Below, piece by piece: positions 24,735 to 36,176 of a stretch of 64,000 bases of DNA. The stretch comes from [Phialemoniopsis] sp. UDSM-2020. Its lineage: Eukaryota; Ascomycota; Sordariomycetes; Thyridiales; Thyridiaceae. Numbering within the stretch: the first letter of the stretch is position 1; each line of letters starts with the position of its first letter. The stretch spans positions 301,501-365,500 of the forward strand of contig JAEILZ010000009.1 of NCBI GenBank assembly GCA_018873225.1, given 5' to 3'. The notes below the pieces were generated by a model that was given only the letters and a program-made list of their open reading frames with translations, had not been told where the DNA came from and ran no database searches. Made by a program: the position numbers and the translations under genes.

Positions 24735-26368
24735 ATGTTGCGCCAGCCGTACTACGACGGCGGTGGTCAATACCAGCCGTCGTACCCCCCGCAGGCCCAG
24801 CAACCTCCACCTCCCATGCCTCCTCATCAAGAGACCAAACCCTCTCCTGGTGCTCTCGCCCGCACCAACGACGCGCTCATCCCAGTCTCTATGTCACAGG
24901 GAGGCCGTCGCTACAGGTAAGCGACCTGCCATGTCTTTCCTTGGCGTGGTCGTCGCCCCTTGAGACCTTGGGGGCTTGATCCGCGACCCACGACCGACCC
25001 ACGCTCCAGGAACGGCTGCGCTGACCAGAAGACTGTTACAGGCTCGATGTCGTGCAACAACCAAAACGCGCCCGGATGTGCGGTTTCGGCGACAAGGTAT
25101 CTCGACCTCGCACTTGTGCTGATGCACCGTACGGCAATGTCTCAAGTCGCTGACGCGCGATACCATAGGACCGGAGACCCATAACACCGCCGCCCTGCAT
25201 TCGATTAAGTGTTATAGACGAAGTCACGGGCAAAGAGGCCGACTGCAAGTGAGTCTATATTGTCCAAACGATCGATGCGAGTCCTGTTGGAAAGCTAACC
25301 TGGCTGGGACTGCTAGCGAGATTGAGCACACCATGTTCGTCTTGAACGTCGACCTATGGTCAGAAGACGCACTCAGAGAAGTCAACCTGGTCCGGCATAC
25401 TACGACGACTCCTTCGATATCCTCGACAACCCCTGCATCCTTCCAAACCCTCGACGATAACAATATGTTGCCGGCGTACTCCAACATACTCCCGTCAAAC
25501 CGAGGACCTTCTTATCCGAGCCAGGGTTACGGCGCACCACCACCACAGTCGATGAGCCCATACGGCGCGGCACCTAGCTACCCTCATGGTAAGGATTCGC
25601 TCCATGTTTTGCCCGTGGAAACAACGGACGCGGTGCAGCGGCGAGGGCCTATTTTGTTAATATGTGTCTTGGCTAACCACTACCATTGTAGGATCTTATG
25701 CCCCAAATCCCAACGGCGGGCACTACGGCCCTGCACAGCAGTATTATCCACAGCACCAGGTTGCGGATTTTAGACCAGAGATACCGAGCATGCCTCCGAT
25801 GGGCTCCCAAACACCAGTGCACATGCCGTACAGCATGCCCAGGAACGTGTACGGAGATCCGTCGATGGATATCGGTTCCCGCATGCCTGTTGGGCCCAAT
25901 CAGCCGCAAGGAATGTTCACACGTAACCTCATCGGAAGCTTGGCCGCCAGCGCTTTCAGGCTTACCGATCCTCAAGACAAGATCGGTATCTGGTTTGTGC
26001 TTCAGGATCTCAGTGTCCGGACCGAGGGTGCCTTCCGGTAAGCTACCCCCCATTGGCCTCCTGGAGAATATCACTGACATGAGCTCGCAAAAAGACTCCG
26101 CTTCTCCTTCGTCAACGTCGGCCCGCCGCAAGGCTCGGCGAACGGCTCGTCATCGGACCAGAGCTCGCTGGTCAACACCGGTAGAGCCCCTGTTCTAGCT
26201 TCATGCTTCAGCGACACCTTCCAGGTGTATTCAGCCAAGAAGTTCCCCGGTGTTTGCGAGAGCACACCACTCAGCAAATGCTTTGCCACGCAGGGAATAA
26301 AGATCCCGATCCGCAAGGAAGGTGCCGGCAATGCCAAGGGTGGTGGCGACGACGACGACTATGAATGA
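24735..26368 (+). CDS. velB: Velvet-domain developmental regulator VelB
   Basis: Six exons: 24735-24916, 25042-25096, 25169-25248, 25317-25588, 25692-26037 and 26095-26368. All phases agree and give 402 residues. A Pro/Gln-rich N-terminus (1-60) precedes the velvet domain, which starts [20 protein letters not shown] and continues [17 protein letters not shown] (exons 2-3). The domain is split by a low-complexity insert rich in Pro, Ser, Tyr and Gly (exons 4-5, about residues 125-260), as is typical of VelB orthologues. It resumes with [25 protein letters not shown] and [19 protein letters not shown]. The C-terminus is acidic (DDDDYE). Known family role: VelB partners VeA and LaeA, or VosA, in the nucleus to control sexual/asexual development, spore viability and secondary metabolism. 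Its promoter faces the large gene-free interval to the left. Exon 2 is only 55 nt. Confidence 0.95.
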
Positions 26369-27505
26369 TTTCAAGCAAACACATGAGGCGCACACACGGA
26401 CTGTATGTTAGATCATCGATGCTCTCTTGGTTAGCTGAGCCAACAGCGTAGCAGGTACTAGACTAGGGTGGAATAGACTTTCTTTGAGCGCGCGAGGTTG
26501 GCATATACGCAGTTCCGAGGGGCAACTTGACAACTACCTAGAGGCAGAACCACGAACTCGAACGCAGAAAGTGGAAGAGCGAGGCGAGTTGGGCACTCGC
26601 CTGTGGTACTAGGTACTGGTCGAGGGGTTGGAACTCGCGAGGCTGTATCGAGATACCCTTGTTTTCAGAGCGATACTTGACGATAACAGATAAGAATTGA
26701 CAGCACTTCCTTTTCCATGACACTTTCGCGAGAGAGATCGACTATCTGCTGTGGACCTCTCATCCAGCGGTAGCCGTGGCTTTCGCCCGCTAGTGAGCGG
26801 GCATGGTTGCTCACTCGTTAGCTGGGCGCTCCACTTCAAAGTCTTGACCGAGTTGCGCACTTTCTCCAACAATGTGAAGGCTAGGCCCGCTAACCAGGCC
26901 AGCCCTGCCGAAGAAGAGCCCTGGAAACCAAGCTGCCCTGCTGATCAGCTGGACTTTTTTACTTTTTTTTCCTGCGCGTGCAGGTGTTGCCCCGCTTCCG
27001 CCCCAACCCGCCGCCGCCGCCCTGCGTCGCCCGACTCGGTGGTTTTCCAATTGCGCAAGAACCTTGCATGAACCGCACGACTGGTGCATATAAATCTTTT
27101 ACTAGATCCCGACACAAATTTGATATCTTGAATCTGCGCAATACAGATCAGACCGACCACTGGAAACATCAAAGGAAAACTCTGAACCCTGTTCTGCTGC
27201 TGTCATCGTTCCACCCGACAGACTCTCTCGGGTTGCGCAAAACCGAGGCTTGTGTCGCATACCTACCTATCTTACCCCTCAGCTGGACGGTACGCAAAAC
27301 CCTCTCGCCATTCTACCCAGTCTTGCGCCTTCACCGGTTCCGACAATCAGAAGCTTCTGTGAGGAGAGCGCGCGCGATATTCCACACATATCGACTCTTT
27401 TACGCGCAGGCTACATACGGCCTTTCACGACTCGTCGAGTCATCCTCCGAGACCACCTACATACCTTCTTTTTGACCACAAGAGTCAGACGCACATACAC
27501 ACACA
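26369..27505. other. Intergenic region between velB and the Par32-like gene
   Basis: About 1.1 kb holding the velB 3' end and the next gene's promoter. A T-rich run occurs near 26952-26970, and the stretch before 27506 is C- and A-rich. No gene is supported. Confidence 0.5.
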
Positions 27506-28072
27506 ATGACCGGACACATGGCCTCGTCCGGCCGCGGCGGCGCCGGCAACATGGTCGACAGCACCAAGTCGCCCAAGCTGCAGCCCAAGGACCTCGAGAC
27601 GCCGACGCTCAAGACGAGCGTCGTGACTACGGGACGCGGGGGCACGGGCAACATGGCGCGCAACACGGACCCGGCCGAGACGAGGAAGAGGCAGGATGTC
27701 GGACCGTAAGCTTACCTCCCCCCAATTTCACACTCAAGGGGAGAGATTGGTCTTGCTAACGTTATTGGTTTTGGCAGTGTCACTAGGCGCGACAGCAGCA
27801 ACGGCACGACGCTGGTCGGGCGCGGCGGCGGCGGCAACGTGTTCAAGACCGGGGACGCCGAGGCGGCCAAGAAGGCGAGGGACGAGAGTGCCGTCACGGA
27901 TGAGGAGCTGAGGAGGGTGGCTACGGGGGATAGGCTAAGGGGGGACAAGGATAAGGGTAAAGGTAAAGAGGGGGAGAAGGAGAAGGAGAAGGAGAGGGGG
28001 GACAAGGCTGCGGATGGGCACCATGGGCTGGCGCAGAAGGGTAAGGACTGGCTCATGGGCAAGAGGTCGTGA
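27506..28072 (+). CDS. Small GRGGxGN-repeat protein (Par32 / DUF3602 family)
   Basis: Two exons, 27506-27705 and 27778-28072, joined in phase over a 72-nt intron; 164 residues. Three copies of a short Gly/Arg motif are visible: SGRGGAGNM (residues 8-16), TGRGGTGNM (42-50) and VGRGGGGNV (80-88). This spaced signature defines the fungal DUF3602 family, which includes yeast Par32, a phosphoprotein acting downstream of TORC1 on ammonium uptake. The C-terminal third is a Lys/Glu-rich charged tract (KGKGKEGEKEKEKERG) and the protein ends KDWLMGKRS. It has no signal peptide or membrane segment and is probably largely disordered. The intron falls between the second and third repeats. Family assignment is fairly secure; the function in this organism is inference. 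Confidence 0.85.
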
Positions 28073-28593
28073 CGTGGTGGCTTGGTAAAATGCCGCTTCG
28101 TTTGTGCTCATTGGCTCTGTTTCTCTTTGGGTTTGCTTTCGCTGCTTTACATACTTCATACCCAATATCTCTGTATCGGTGGAGGTGATCACCAGGCTGG
28201 GCGTTTTTGGTGTTGTATCTTGCTTTTGGGTTCAGGCCCTTCAATTGACTAAAGCAAACCTGAAAATTAGGATATTTCGGTACATGTTCTTCACTCGTCG
28301 AAGATACTTCTGATTATGATTCAAAGTCAATTGAGTTGACAATTGCAAGGCTCTTGTTAGCATCGCTAGAAGCGGCAGGTGGTTGTATTATGCGGGTCTC
28401 ATACGCAACTCATCTCATTGACTCACATCAACCCGTCAACGACACTTACACTGTGAACCTCCACATGTGAATCATAATACAGGTATAATCACAGATTGAA
28501 AACGTATAAAGACAAAGCCAAGAACTCACACGAATCTACCAATTCAGTAGATCTAATTGCTTCCTAGCTTAGACCCCTCTTACAGTACCCATC
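28073..28593. other. Intergenic region
   Basis: A 520-base gap between two plus-strand genes. A TATAAA at 28505-28510 lies 84 bases upstream of the acetyltransferase ATG. No gene is seen. Confidence 0.45.
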
Positions 28594-29714
28594 ATGGCAG
28601 CCCCATCAATATCCCTCCAGGACCTCCCCGTTCCCTTACCCCCAGAGAGCGCCGCGCACATCCTCCCGCTCCTGTCACAACACCTCCCCTACTCCTTCCA
28701 CGTCCTCCGCCGCCTGCAATTCGCGCAGCACTCCCCCGCCGGCCGCACGGCTCACTCCCACTTTCTCTTCGCTTCCGGGCCGGAAGGGCACTTCGCCGCC
28801 GCCTACGTCGACCTGTCCAAGGCCCCCGAGACGCAAGTCTTTCCCTACGTCACCCCCGAAGACGGACACGCAGAAAGCCTAGCGCAGCCACAGCTCGCAG
28901 CGGACTTGATGCTCGCCGTGATGCGCGGCGTGCGCGGGCTCGCCGGGGCCGAGGCCCGGAGCACGGGCGTCATGTTCGGGTCGCTGCACGAGGGCGTGCG
29001 GGAGGCGGTCGTGGCGCGGGATAGCAGGGTGAAGACGTCGTATGTGAATGTGCATGAGAAGTGGGTGTTGCCGCTGGCGGGCTTGCCGGCGGGCGCGGTG
29101 GCGAGCGGGGAGGTGTTCATGACGAGGGAGGGGATGGAGTTTGGGACGGTCAGGAGGGAGGACTGCGAGTTGGTTATTTCGAGGACGAAGATTCCCAAGT
29201 CTGAGTGAGTTCCACTTTGCTTTCCTTTGACAGGATGAGGGGCTAACTGGTTGGATCTTGTAGGGCTACGTTGATGACGCTGCCGAGTATGTCTGTAAGG
29301 TTGAAGGACGGGACGATGATTGCTTGGGCGTTTCTAGGTAAGTAGGCAACCAGATCATCGATTGGACGCAGAAACACTTTACTGACACTCAGACAGGCGT
29401 CGATGGTACTCTCTCGACTCTGCATGTCGAGGAACCGTACCGCGGCAAAGGCCTGGCCAAGGCACTGGCCGTACGAATAATGAGACAGTATCACCCAGCC
29501 TTTAGCGATGACGGTTGGGGTGCGGCCGACGTCCATGTCGATAACAAGCAGAGCCAGGGGCTGTGTACGAGCATAGGAGGCTATGCGGCATGGAAGAACA
29601 CATGGTAAGTGACAGGCCGGCGGTGATGCTGCAGACATGAGTTGGGTATTTGTGGCTAACACGGAGCTTTTCAGGACGAGGTTCCAACTAGATACAGTAT
29701 CTGATGCGCTCTAG
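28594..29714 (+). CDS. GNAT-family (FR47-like) N-acetyltransferase
   Basis: Four exons: 28594-29204, 29264-29337, 29397-29604 and 29675-29714. Phases agree; 310 residues. The C-terminal half carries the acetyl-CoA binding signature: a beta strand GVDGTLSTLHVEEPYRGKG, in which the RGKG-LA loop follows the Q/R-x-x-G-x-G/A rule, and then a helix AKALAVRIMRQY. A later VHVDNKQSQGLCTSIGGY segment fits the end of the FR47/GLYAT-like fold. The N-terminal half (about 200 residues) resembles the less conserved substrate half of such proteins. No signal peptide, so cytosolic. The substrate (amine, amino acid or small molecule) cannot be told from sequence. The last exon encodes only 14 residues, which makes that join the least certain part. 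Confidence 0.85.
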
Positions 29715-29837
29715 ACGGGGATGACATCTTCTTTTCTGGATATCATCCTTGTTTACCAAAGATGGGACACATTTCCCATCTGTTTCTTACTTTTGATTAT
29801 GCAGTACTACGCTGCACGTCCGCATCGTTCGCCCAGA

Positions 29838-31170
29838 TCATATCTTGGTCTGGCGGTGTACCTCCTCGAAGAAGTATTTGAGATCGTCCGGGTTGACGAA
29901 TGGTGTGATACCTAGAGAAAAATTAGATTAGAACAAGTTTCCATAGAATTCATTCACAATCGTCTTACCGTGACCCAGGTTCACTATCCAGCCCTGCTGC
30001 CTGTTCCGCCAGTCGAAGCCCTCAACCAGATTCTTCACCACCTTGGAGATAGACTCCTTGGTGCCGTATAGTACACCGGGGTCGGCGTTACCCTGGAGAG
30101 TGATGGGCCTGTCACCCCGGATCTTGGAAGCCTCGGCGGGGTCATGGAGCCAGTCCATGCCGACGACGTTGTAGCCCAGGCTGCAGCAGTCGTCCAATGC
30201 GTACCAGGCGCCCTTGGGAAAGACAATCATGGGCACCGGCTCCAGGCCGAGCTCCTTGAGGCGCTTGGGCAGGTTCTCCGAGATGTATGCCAGATACGGC
30301 TGAGCAAACTCCTTGAACGAGGCTGGCGACAGCTCGCTTGCCCACGAATCAAATACTTGGATGAGCTATATACATGTCAATTAGCTGTCCATGCAGATGT
30401 TCTTTGTTGACACTCACCTGTGCTCCTGCCTGGACCTGAAGGGCCAGGTACTCGACGCAGAGCTCGGAGATCTTCTGCAGCATCTTCTTGGTCTCCTCGG
30501 GGTACTTGTAAATCCAGGTCTTGCTCTGGATGAACAGCTTGGTGCCGCCGCCCTCGACCATGTAGCACATGAGGGTCCAGGGGGCGCCGCAGAAGCCGAT
30601 GAGGGGCACCCGGCCCTGGAGCTTCTTGCGGGTCAGCGTGATGGCGTCGTAGACGTACTTGAGCTCCTTGGAGACGTCGACATCCCGCGCCAGCACCTCG
30701 GCGTACTGGCCGTCGTCGGGCGACTTGAGCGGGTTGGGGAAGTGCGGGCCCTTCTTGTCGACCATCTCGACGACCATGCCCATGGCCTGCGGGATGACGA
30801 GGATGTCGGAGAAGATGATGGCGGCGTCGATGAGGCCGGCGAAGCGCTCAATGGGCTGCAGGGTGAGCGTGGAGGCGACCTCTGGGTCCCGGCAGCACTC
30901 AAAGAAGTCCCGGGTGCCCTTGGCCTCGTGGTACTCGGGCAGATACCGACCGGCTACAGTATAATGTAAGTCTTGTTGTTGATTACAATTGATTGCGGGC
31001 AGACGTACCTTGCCTCATCACCCAAATGGGTGGTCTCTCAACCTTCTGACCTGAGTATGAGCATTAGCCACATGTGCTCAACAAGAGATATTTCAAGCAG
31101 TAGTCCGTTACTTACCCCAAGCGGCCCGAATGATCAGGTCATTCTTCATAGGCTCAAAAGAGTTCACCAT
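29838..31170 (-). CDS. HEM12: Uroporphyrinogen decarboxylase
   Basis: Five exons: 31170-31116, 31050-31009, 30953-30418, 30365-29969 and 29911-29838. Phases agree and give 367 residues, close to the yeast enzyme's 362. It catalyses the decarboxylation of uroporphyrinogen III to coproporphyrinogen III in cytosolic heme synthesis. Both family signatures are present: [10 protein letters not shown] at residues 31-40 (split by intron 2) and [17 protein letters not shown]. The conserved Asp in IFSDILVIP lies at residue 82. Substrate-binding elements further on include [10 protein letters not shown] and the NLGHGITP loop, the latter restored across the last intron. The protein ends [15 protein letters not shown]. 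The gene lies tail to tail with the acetyltransferase (123 bases between stops) and head to head with the gene starting at 31631. Confidence 0.95.
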
Positions 31171-31630
31171 CTTGACTGATTGAATTCCCAAGATGCTTAG
31201 GGTAAAAAGAGAAATATCAAATTAATACCAAGACATGTGAGTAAAAGTGAGGGTACTTGCCGGATGTGGGAGTTGGCTGGAGCCACCAGGACACCATGAC
31301 AGCACCGAGGCGCCAGGAACGGCCAAGCGTGCCGCTAGAACCCCCGAACCAATGGCAGTGCGCGCATTTGCTCGACGCGCTCCACCTCGAAGCTTTCATC
31401 TCCAAATTCTGGAAAGTGCTGTCTCCGGCTACGCAACACACAAGACACACACACGCACTCATCCTTTCGCCTGCCATTGACTGCTTTCAGCTGCATCGGA
31501 CAGGGCGACATTTTCATCTGTTTCTTTTCTTTTATACTGAGTCTATATTCATGCATTCGCGATAACGTCTCCTCAATCGAGGCTCTTCACACGACCTCCT
31601 CTTCCTCCTCTCCGGCTCGGCGGCCGACCA
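31171..31630. promoter_or_regulatory. Bidirectional promoter region of HEM12 and the downstream large gene
   Basis: The two ATGs are 460 bases apart and diverge, so this short interval must contain both promoters and both 5' leaders. It includes a T-rich tract and a TTTTATAC element near 31530. No specific factor site is claimed. Confidence 0.55.
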
Positions 31631-33967
31631 ATGCCTCCTCCGCCGTCGAGCTGCTGCCGCGCTGTCCGGCGCAGCATCACCACCCCGCGCGACAGCATAT
31701 GGGTGTCGGACAGCCAGCTAGCGACTGCTTTTGAGCGCTTCTGCCACGGCTCACAGCATTCAAGGCGGTCCGTCAGCAGCGTGCCTGGACCCCTTGAATG
31801 TCGTCGACGCCTCGGAAAACGGCGCATTGCCGACGTCCAGTCTCTACAGCTCCATCCCGCCCTGCCCCCGTGGGCGCTGCCAACCTCGCCAGATCTGAGC
31901 CAATGGAAGTGGCAACCGCCGACGGACTTTCTCACTCGATCGCAAACGGCAGACACTCCAGATGTTAGTCCACGGACGTCGGGGCGGGCGGAGCTGCAGT
32001 TGCCTGACTGGCTGTCTGGTTGGTTCACGCGAGATTCACACTCCAGAGTCCTCGAAGGCGAGACGACCGACGAGAATGAAGTATTCGACACTGTACCCGC
32101 CGAGCAGGCGGTCCTAGTCCCGGAGGTAGAAGACCTGCGAAGATCAATGGGGTTCGTCTCGGCCGAAGAAGGGGATGCACAATATCAAGCAGCTTGTAAA
32201 CGCATACAGAACTATATTGCCTCAGCTTCCCTGACGAAAGAGGCAATCGAGGCAAACTTCCACGAGGTCTGTGACCTCCTGAAGAAGAATGAGGAATTCA
32301 AGACGAAAGAATCGCAGTATTCGCCGAGATACCTGGTGTCGGCTGTTGTCAGGGGCATCGGAGCCTGCAGGCATCCGATCGGCAAGGAATTCAGTTCTAC
32401 CTTCCGACGCAATTTGTTCAGTCAATTGCTGTCTTTAAACCAGGAACAGGAGCTCCTAGACTTATTTGCTCTCATTGTCAAAGTCATACGTCCGGATATA
32501 CGCATGGATCGTATGGAGCGGAGGTCAACCAACGGGACCCTACCCGTATTGCAAAAGATATTCAACGTCTGGAGTCGAGACAAATCCACGCAATGGGACG
32601 CTCAGGCTACCATTGTGGCCATCAACAAGGCCGTCGCTCTTAGTCAAAGGACGGATTCATCTATCCTGGAGGCACAGTCACTCATCGACCGTCGCGAGCT
32701 GATGTCGGCGACTGAAGTCCTGGATGTAGCCGCTCGGCAAGTCAGCGAATGCAGCCGTCATTTGCTTGATGCCCATGGTCGTCTATATCCATCACATGGA
32801 AGCTCACCTGCACGACTGGCAGGGGCACTGCAAGGTCTAGAATACCCGCATTTTTCCCGCTTGATTCACCAGGCTACGGAGCTCATCGGTCGTCGGCTCA
32901 GTCCGGCCGAGTATGACCTAGATCACCTGCGATTCGCTTGGCTTGCGACGGTGTTTCGACTTAAAGATGTCGGACCAAACTGGAGACTCGAATTCATGCG
33001 GCAAGTGTATGGTAGTGCCGACTTAGCACAAAGCCTTTCCGGTTCTGCTATAAGCGAACTAGTGCTGCTCCATATGGAGCATTCCTCAGAGGAAGCATCA
33101 CAAGTTCGGCAAAGCTATCATACGTTGAGCAGATCAGACAAACAAACTTGCCTCGCAGCGCTGGTCTTTTCTGCACATAGGTTAGAAAAGGACCATGCAG
33201 AGTTGGAACCACGTCAGTATTACTCGACTCTGTGGGGGTTTCTCCAGATCCTTGGGCGAACCGACGACTTCTTTACGTCGCTCGAAGCTTTAGCTGCAAG
33301 ACACCGGCTTAATTATAAGTTCTTTCACGAACTTGCGGTGGCAAGTCAAGATCTTCATATAACTCTCAAGCTGCGCGACGTATATTACAAATTTGTGAGG
33401 CACCCACGCTCGCCGCATTGGGCGCCTTCCGTTTGGGAGCCATTTGCGATGAATGGACAAATGGACTCCCTGACGACCGCGCAATTGATCGAGGTCTTGG
33501 ATGTCATGCTCTACAAAGTTCACAAAATTACGCACAGCAATAGTCATCTCTCTGCTGGTCTGAGCATCCGTCCCGACAGGCACTTTAAAGTCGTGGTCAA
33601 GGGCATCGATTTCGAAGACTGGAAACTGGGCCCGCATACAGTCGAGCTGTTGAAGCGGCTGGCGATACGTTGTGCATTTGAGTTTCAGTACACAAATCGA
33701 CAGCGTCTTCGACTTGTGGAACACTGCTTACGCATGCTCAGAACCCACAATTACGACCTCACCCCGCAAATCTACAAGGCCCTCCATCAGGTTATCACGG
33801 AGGACCTTCAGGCCGGGCAACCTGGGAGGTTGACACGATTCCAGTGGTTCTTGTCCCTGATTCGGCGACAGTATGGCGAGGACTTTGCTCTCGAATGCGG
33901 CATGCGTCTGAAGGAGTGGCGCGATACCGTGATCAGACAACTCCCTAAGCGCAAGAGGCTGTTCTGA
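31631..33967 (+). CDS. Large conserved-looking protein of unknown function, probably mitochondrial
   Basis: A single uninterrupted frame of 778 residues. I do not recognise the family. The first 70 residues are rich in Arg, Ser and Pro with few acidic residues, as in a mitochondrial presequence. A variable Pro/Ser stretch follows to about residue 170. The rest appears almost wholly alpha-helical, with recurring helix pairs of Leu, Ala and Arg (for example FSSTFRRNLFSQLLSL and ERLAIR-type segments), resembling the divergent pentatricopeptide or other alpha-solenoid proteins that fungi use in mitochondrial RNA handling. The C-terminus is strongly basic (RQLPKRKRLF). It shares a promoter region with HEM12, whose pathway begins and ends in mitochondria. 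Both the localisation and the RNA-related role are inference. Confidence 0.8.
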   Translation: MPPPPSSCCRAVRRSITTPRDSIWVSDSQLATAFERFCHGSQHSRRSVSSVPGPLECRRRLGKRRIADVQSLQLHPALPPWALPTSPDLSQWKWQPPTDFLTRSQTADTPDVSPRTSGRAELQLPDWLSGWFTRDSHSRVLEGETTDENEVFDTVPAEQAVLVPEVEDLRRSMGFVSAEEGDAQYQAACKRIQNYIASASLTKEAIEANFHEVCDLLKKNEEFKTKESQYSPRYLVSAVVRGIGACRHPIGKEFSSTFRRNLFSQLLSLNQEQELLDLFALIVKVIRPDIRMDRMERRSTNGTLPVLQKIFNVWSRDKSTQWDAQATIVAINKAVALSQRTDSSILEAQSLIDRRELMSATEVLDVAARQVSECSRHLLDAHGRLYPSHGSSPARLAGALQGLEYPHFSRLIHQATELIGRRLSPAEYDLDHLRFAWLATVFRLKDVGPNWRLEFMRQVYGSADLAQSLSGSAISELVLLHMEHSSEEASQVRQSYHTLSRSDKQTCLAALVFSAHRLEKDHAELEPRQYYSTLWGFLQILGRTDDFFTSLEALAARHRLNYKFFHELAVASQDLHITLKLRDVYYKFVRHPRSPHWAPSVWEPFAMNGQMDSLTTAQLIEVLDVMLYKVHKITHSNSHLSAGLSIRPDRHFKVVVKGIDFEDWKLGPHTVELLKRLAIRCAFEFQYTNRQRLRLVEHCLRMLRTHNYDLTPQIYKALHQVITEDLQAGQPGRLTRFQWFLSLIRRQYGEDFALECGMRLKEWRDTVIRQLPKRKRLF

Positions 33968-34118
33968 GCTATGCGGTCGAGCTCAAAAGGTATATAGCCC
34001 CGAACTACTTAGGTAGTAAAATAATAGATCTCCCTCTCCAGATGAGGTTACGATATGTGCGTCCCTACCAGATTGTTGGTGCGTGTTGACTCACGAAACA
34101 CGATCGCCCTGAAAGCGA

Positions 34119-34152
<34 letters not shown>

Positions 34153-36176
34153 CTTCAGGAAAGGCGAGACGACATATGGCATTGTACTACTGGTTGGGGT
34201 GCCTCGATCCTACCTAGACCTTCATTGTGGCGTCGAAAGCAGTTGTTTGCTTGCTCCTTAGTCAACTTCCGCTCCAGTCTTTTCCCCATGCATGAGCGGC
34301 GGCCCATCACAAAGGCGAGTCAGAGGCCAGGGTTTGCTTCTGCTCGCCGCAATCCTTGTCTGCGACACCATGACCGAAAGCCTGGGTCGATCGTCACCCG
34401 TTCCTACTCATCACAGACGGGGACAAATACGGGAACATGACGGGTGCGAGTAGGACGGCGGGAGCGGCTGATGGTCACCCTCATCGTCTGCTGCCCTGGA
34501 GGTGCGACTGTACGCAGCACGATAAGGGGTTGATGGTCACATGCTGAAGATGGGGATCATGAAACTCTGGAAGGGGAGGGGTCTCATGGGAACACAGCGC
34601 GGCTGGTGTTTATTAAAACTCGCTTACCTCGCTTGGGATGATGCCGGTGCCCATCACGTTTGCACTCGAGAGGTATTGAGCTCAAATGTACCTAGAAGCT
34701 GTTGTGCCTGACCTGCAGCATTTCTGTCAGGGTCTGCGTGCGTTGTTGGTCACACCGATTCTGCAAATGAGGCCGTTGGGAGTGGCGTTCTGGGCAGTCG
34801 TAAAAGACAAGTACATTTGGACAATCGTTGTCATACCTGGGACCCTGCTGGTTCGGTGAGGGCTTCCAAGTTTGCCAACTCGGGGCAGAAATCGGAACAA
34901 ACTGCAGCCATGATCAGCAGGATCATTTGCTGAGTGCAAATTGCCAATCGTCAATGTTGTTGTTCGTCGTCAAGGGTGTAAGTGCAGCCGGCAGCAGTAG
35001 CTATCCAGGTCTAAGTCGCCCGTTCCGGGTCAAACCCCCACAGAGAAGGAAAAAAAGAAAGGAAAGGGAGACCGCCCCCTCTCCATCAATGTCCCTCCTC
35101 CTCCCAGACTCCCTTCTCCCGTCACGACTCCATGCCTGTGATACCCCAGACTCTCTCATGCCAATTCCGCACGGCCAGCACGGCCCAGCAAATCTCTCCA
35201 AGCGGATGCAGCCCTCTCTACTCTTAGAACTCTGGAATTGAGGCTACCTGCCTTGCAGGCGGCTCCCTCCACATTTATATCCGCTGCCAGATCCTCTTTC
35301 TCGACCGTAAGTGACACTAAGGCCCGGAGCTAAGAGTGCGGGACGAGACGCGATTCAACCTCATGGGTGGGCAATTGACTGAGCCATATCTTCTTCCTCT
35401 CTTTAGATCAGCTGCAATTGGCCTTTTTCTCAAGCAGGCATTCCCTCCTCACGACTCGTGACAGAAACATTGAACCATTTGAGACCGTTGGCTCATTCCG
35501 TCTTGCAAAGGTCGGCAGCAAGGGCGAGGGAACAAGAGAAAAAAAGGAAAATCAGACATACGACGGTGCTGCAGGCCCAGCCGCTTCTTACGCTCTTATC
35601 ATCGTCGTTACGTCCGTAACACCTCAACCCGTACCTGCGTGATCAGCGAGCCTCCCCACTCTCCACACAACGCCAGGCCTACCGAGCCTACCAAGCAGAC
35701 CACAGCACCACCATCATACTCTCGAAGGCTGGACCCTTTTCGTGGGTTTCGCTCTACACGCCCCTCCACCTTGTCTGGCCCGAGGTTCGTCTCGCCTGTA
35801 GTAGGCACCCTCGTCGAGGCCATTGTGCGTCGGGGGCGACACCACTAACGGCCCGTGTCTGCTTCTCCAAACCCCAATTTTGGTAGTGCCATTGTGTGTT
35901 CCAGTTCCTGGAGTATTGGACGACCTGGGGAATGTCCCCCGCTCTGTCCTGAGCACCTTCGACCATCCCCAAGGGACGGACGGACATACCAGCTCCCCCA
36001 CACCCACGGCTGGCTTGGCTTGGCCTGGATCACCTCCTTGCTCGCCCGCACCCGAGGGTGAGCTCATTGTTAGCTTGGCCAGATAGACGAGACGCACACA
36101 CCCCTCCAATTCTCCTGCTCACCCCCCTCCTGCAGCATACCTTGACGGGCGCTACGGGCCGTTCCATTGGCCCCCA
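33968..36176. other. Intergenic region upstream of the Zn2Cys6 factor gene
   Basis: About 2.2 kb without a clear gene. It contains a (TG)n run at 34133-34150 and, from about 35.0 kb on, C-rich pyrimidine tracts typical of a long fungal 5' leader. An unrecognised 5' exon of the transcription factor gene could lie between 35.6 and 36.1 kb, but no join could be established. Confidence 0.45.
34133..34150. repeat. (TG)n microsatellite
   Basis: Nine perfect TG units directly following ACA and ending before CAC. Non-coding. Confidence 0.85.

Noticed and set aside
35000..35060. A GGGTCAAACCC-like segment that resembles a tRNA T-arm
   Set aside because: The stem and loop lengths do not fit a tRNA and no acceptor stem, D-arm or anticodon arm could be drawn around it.
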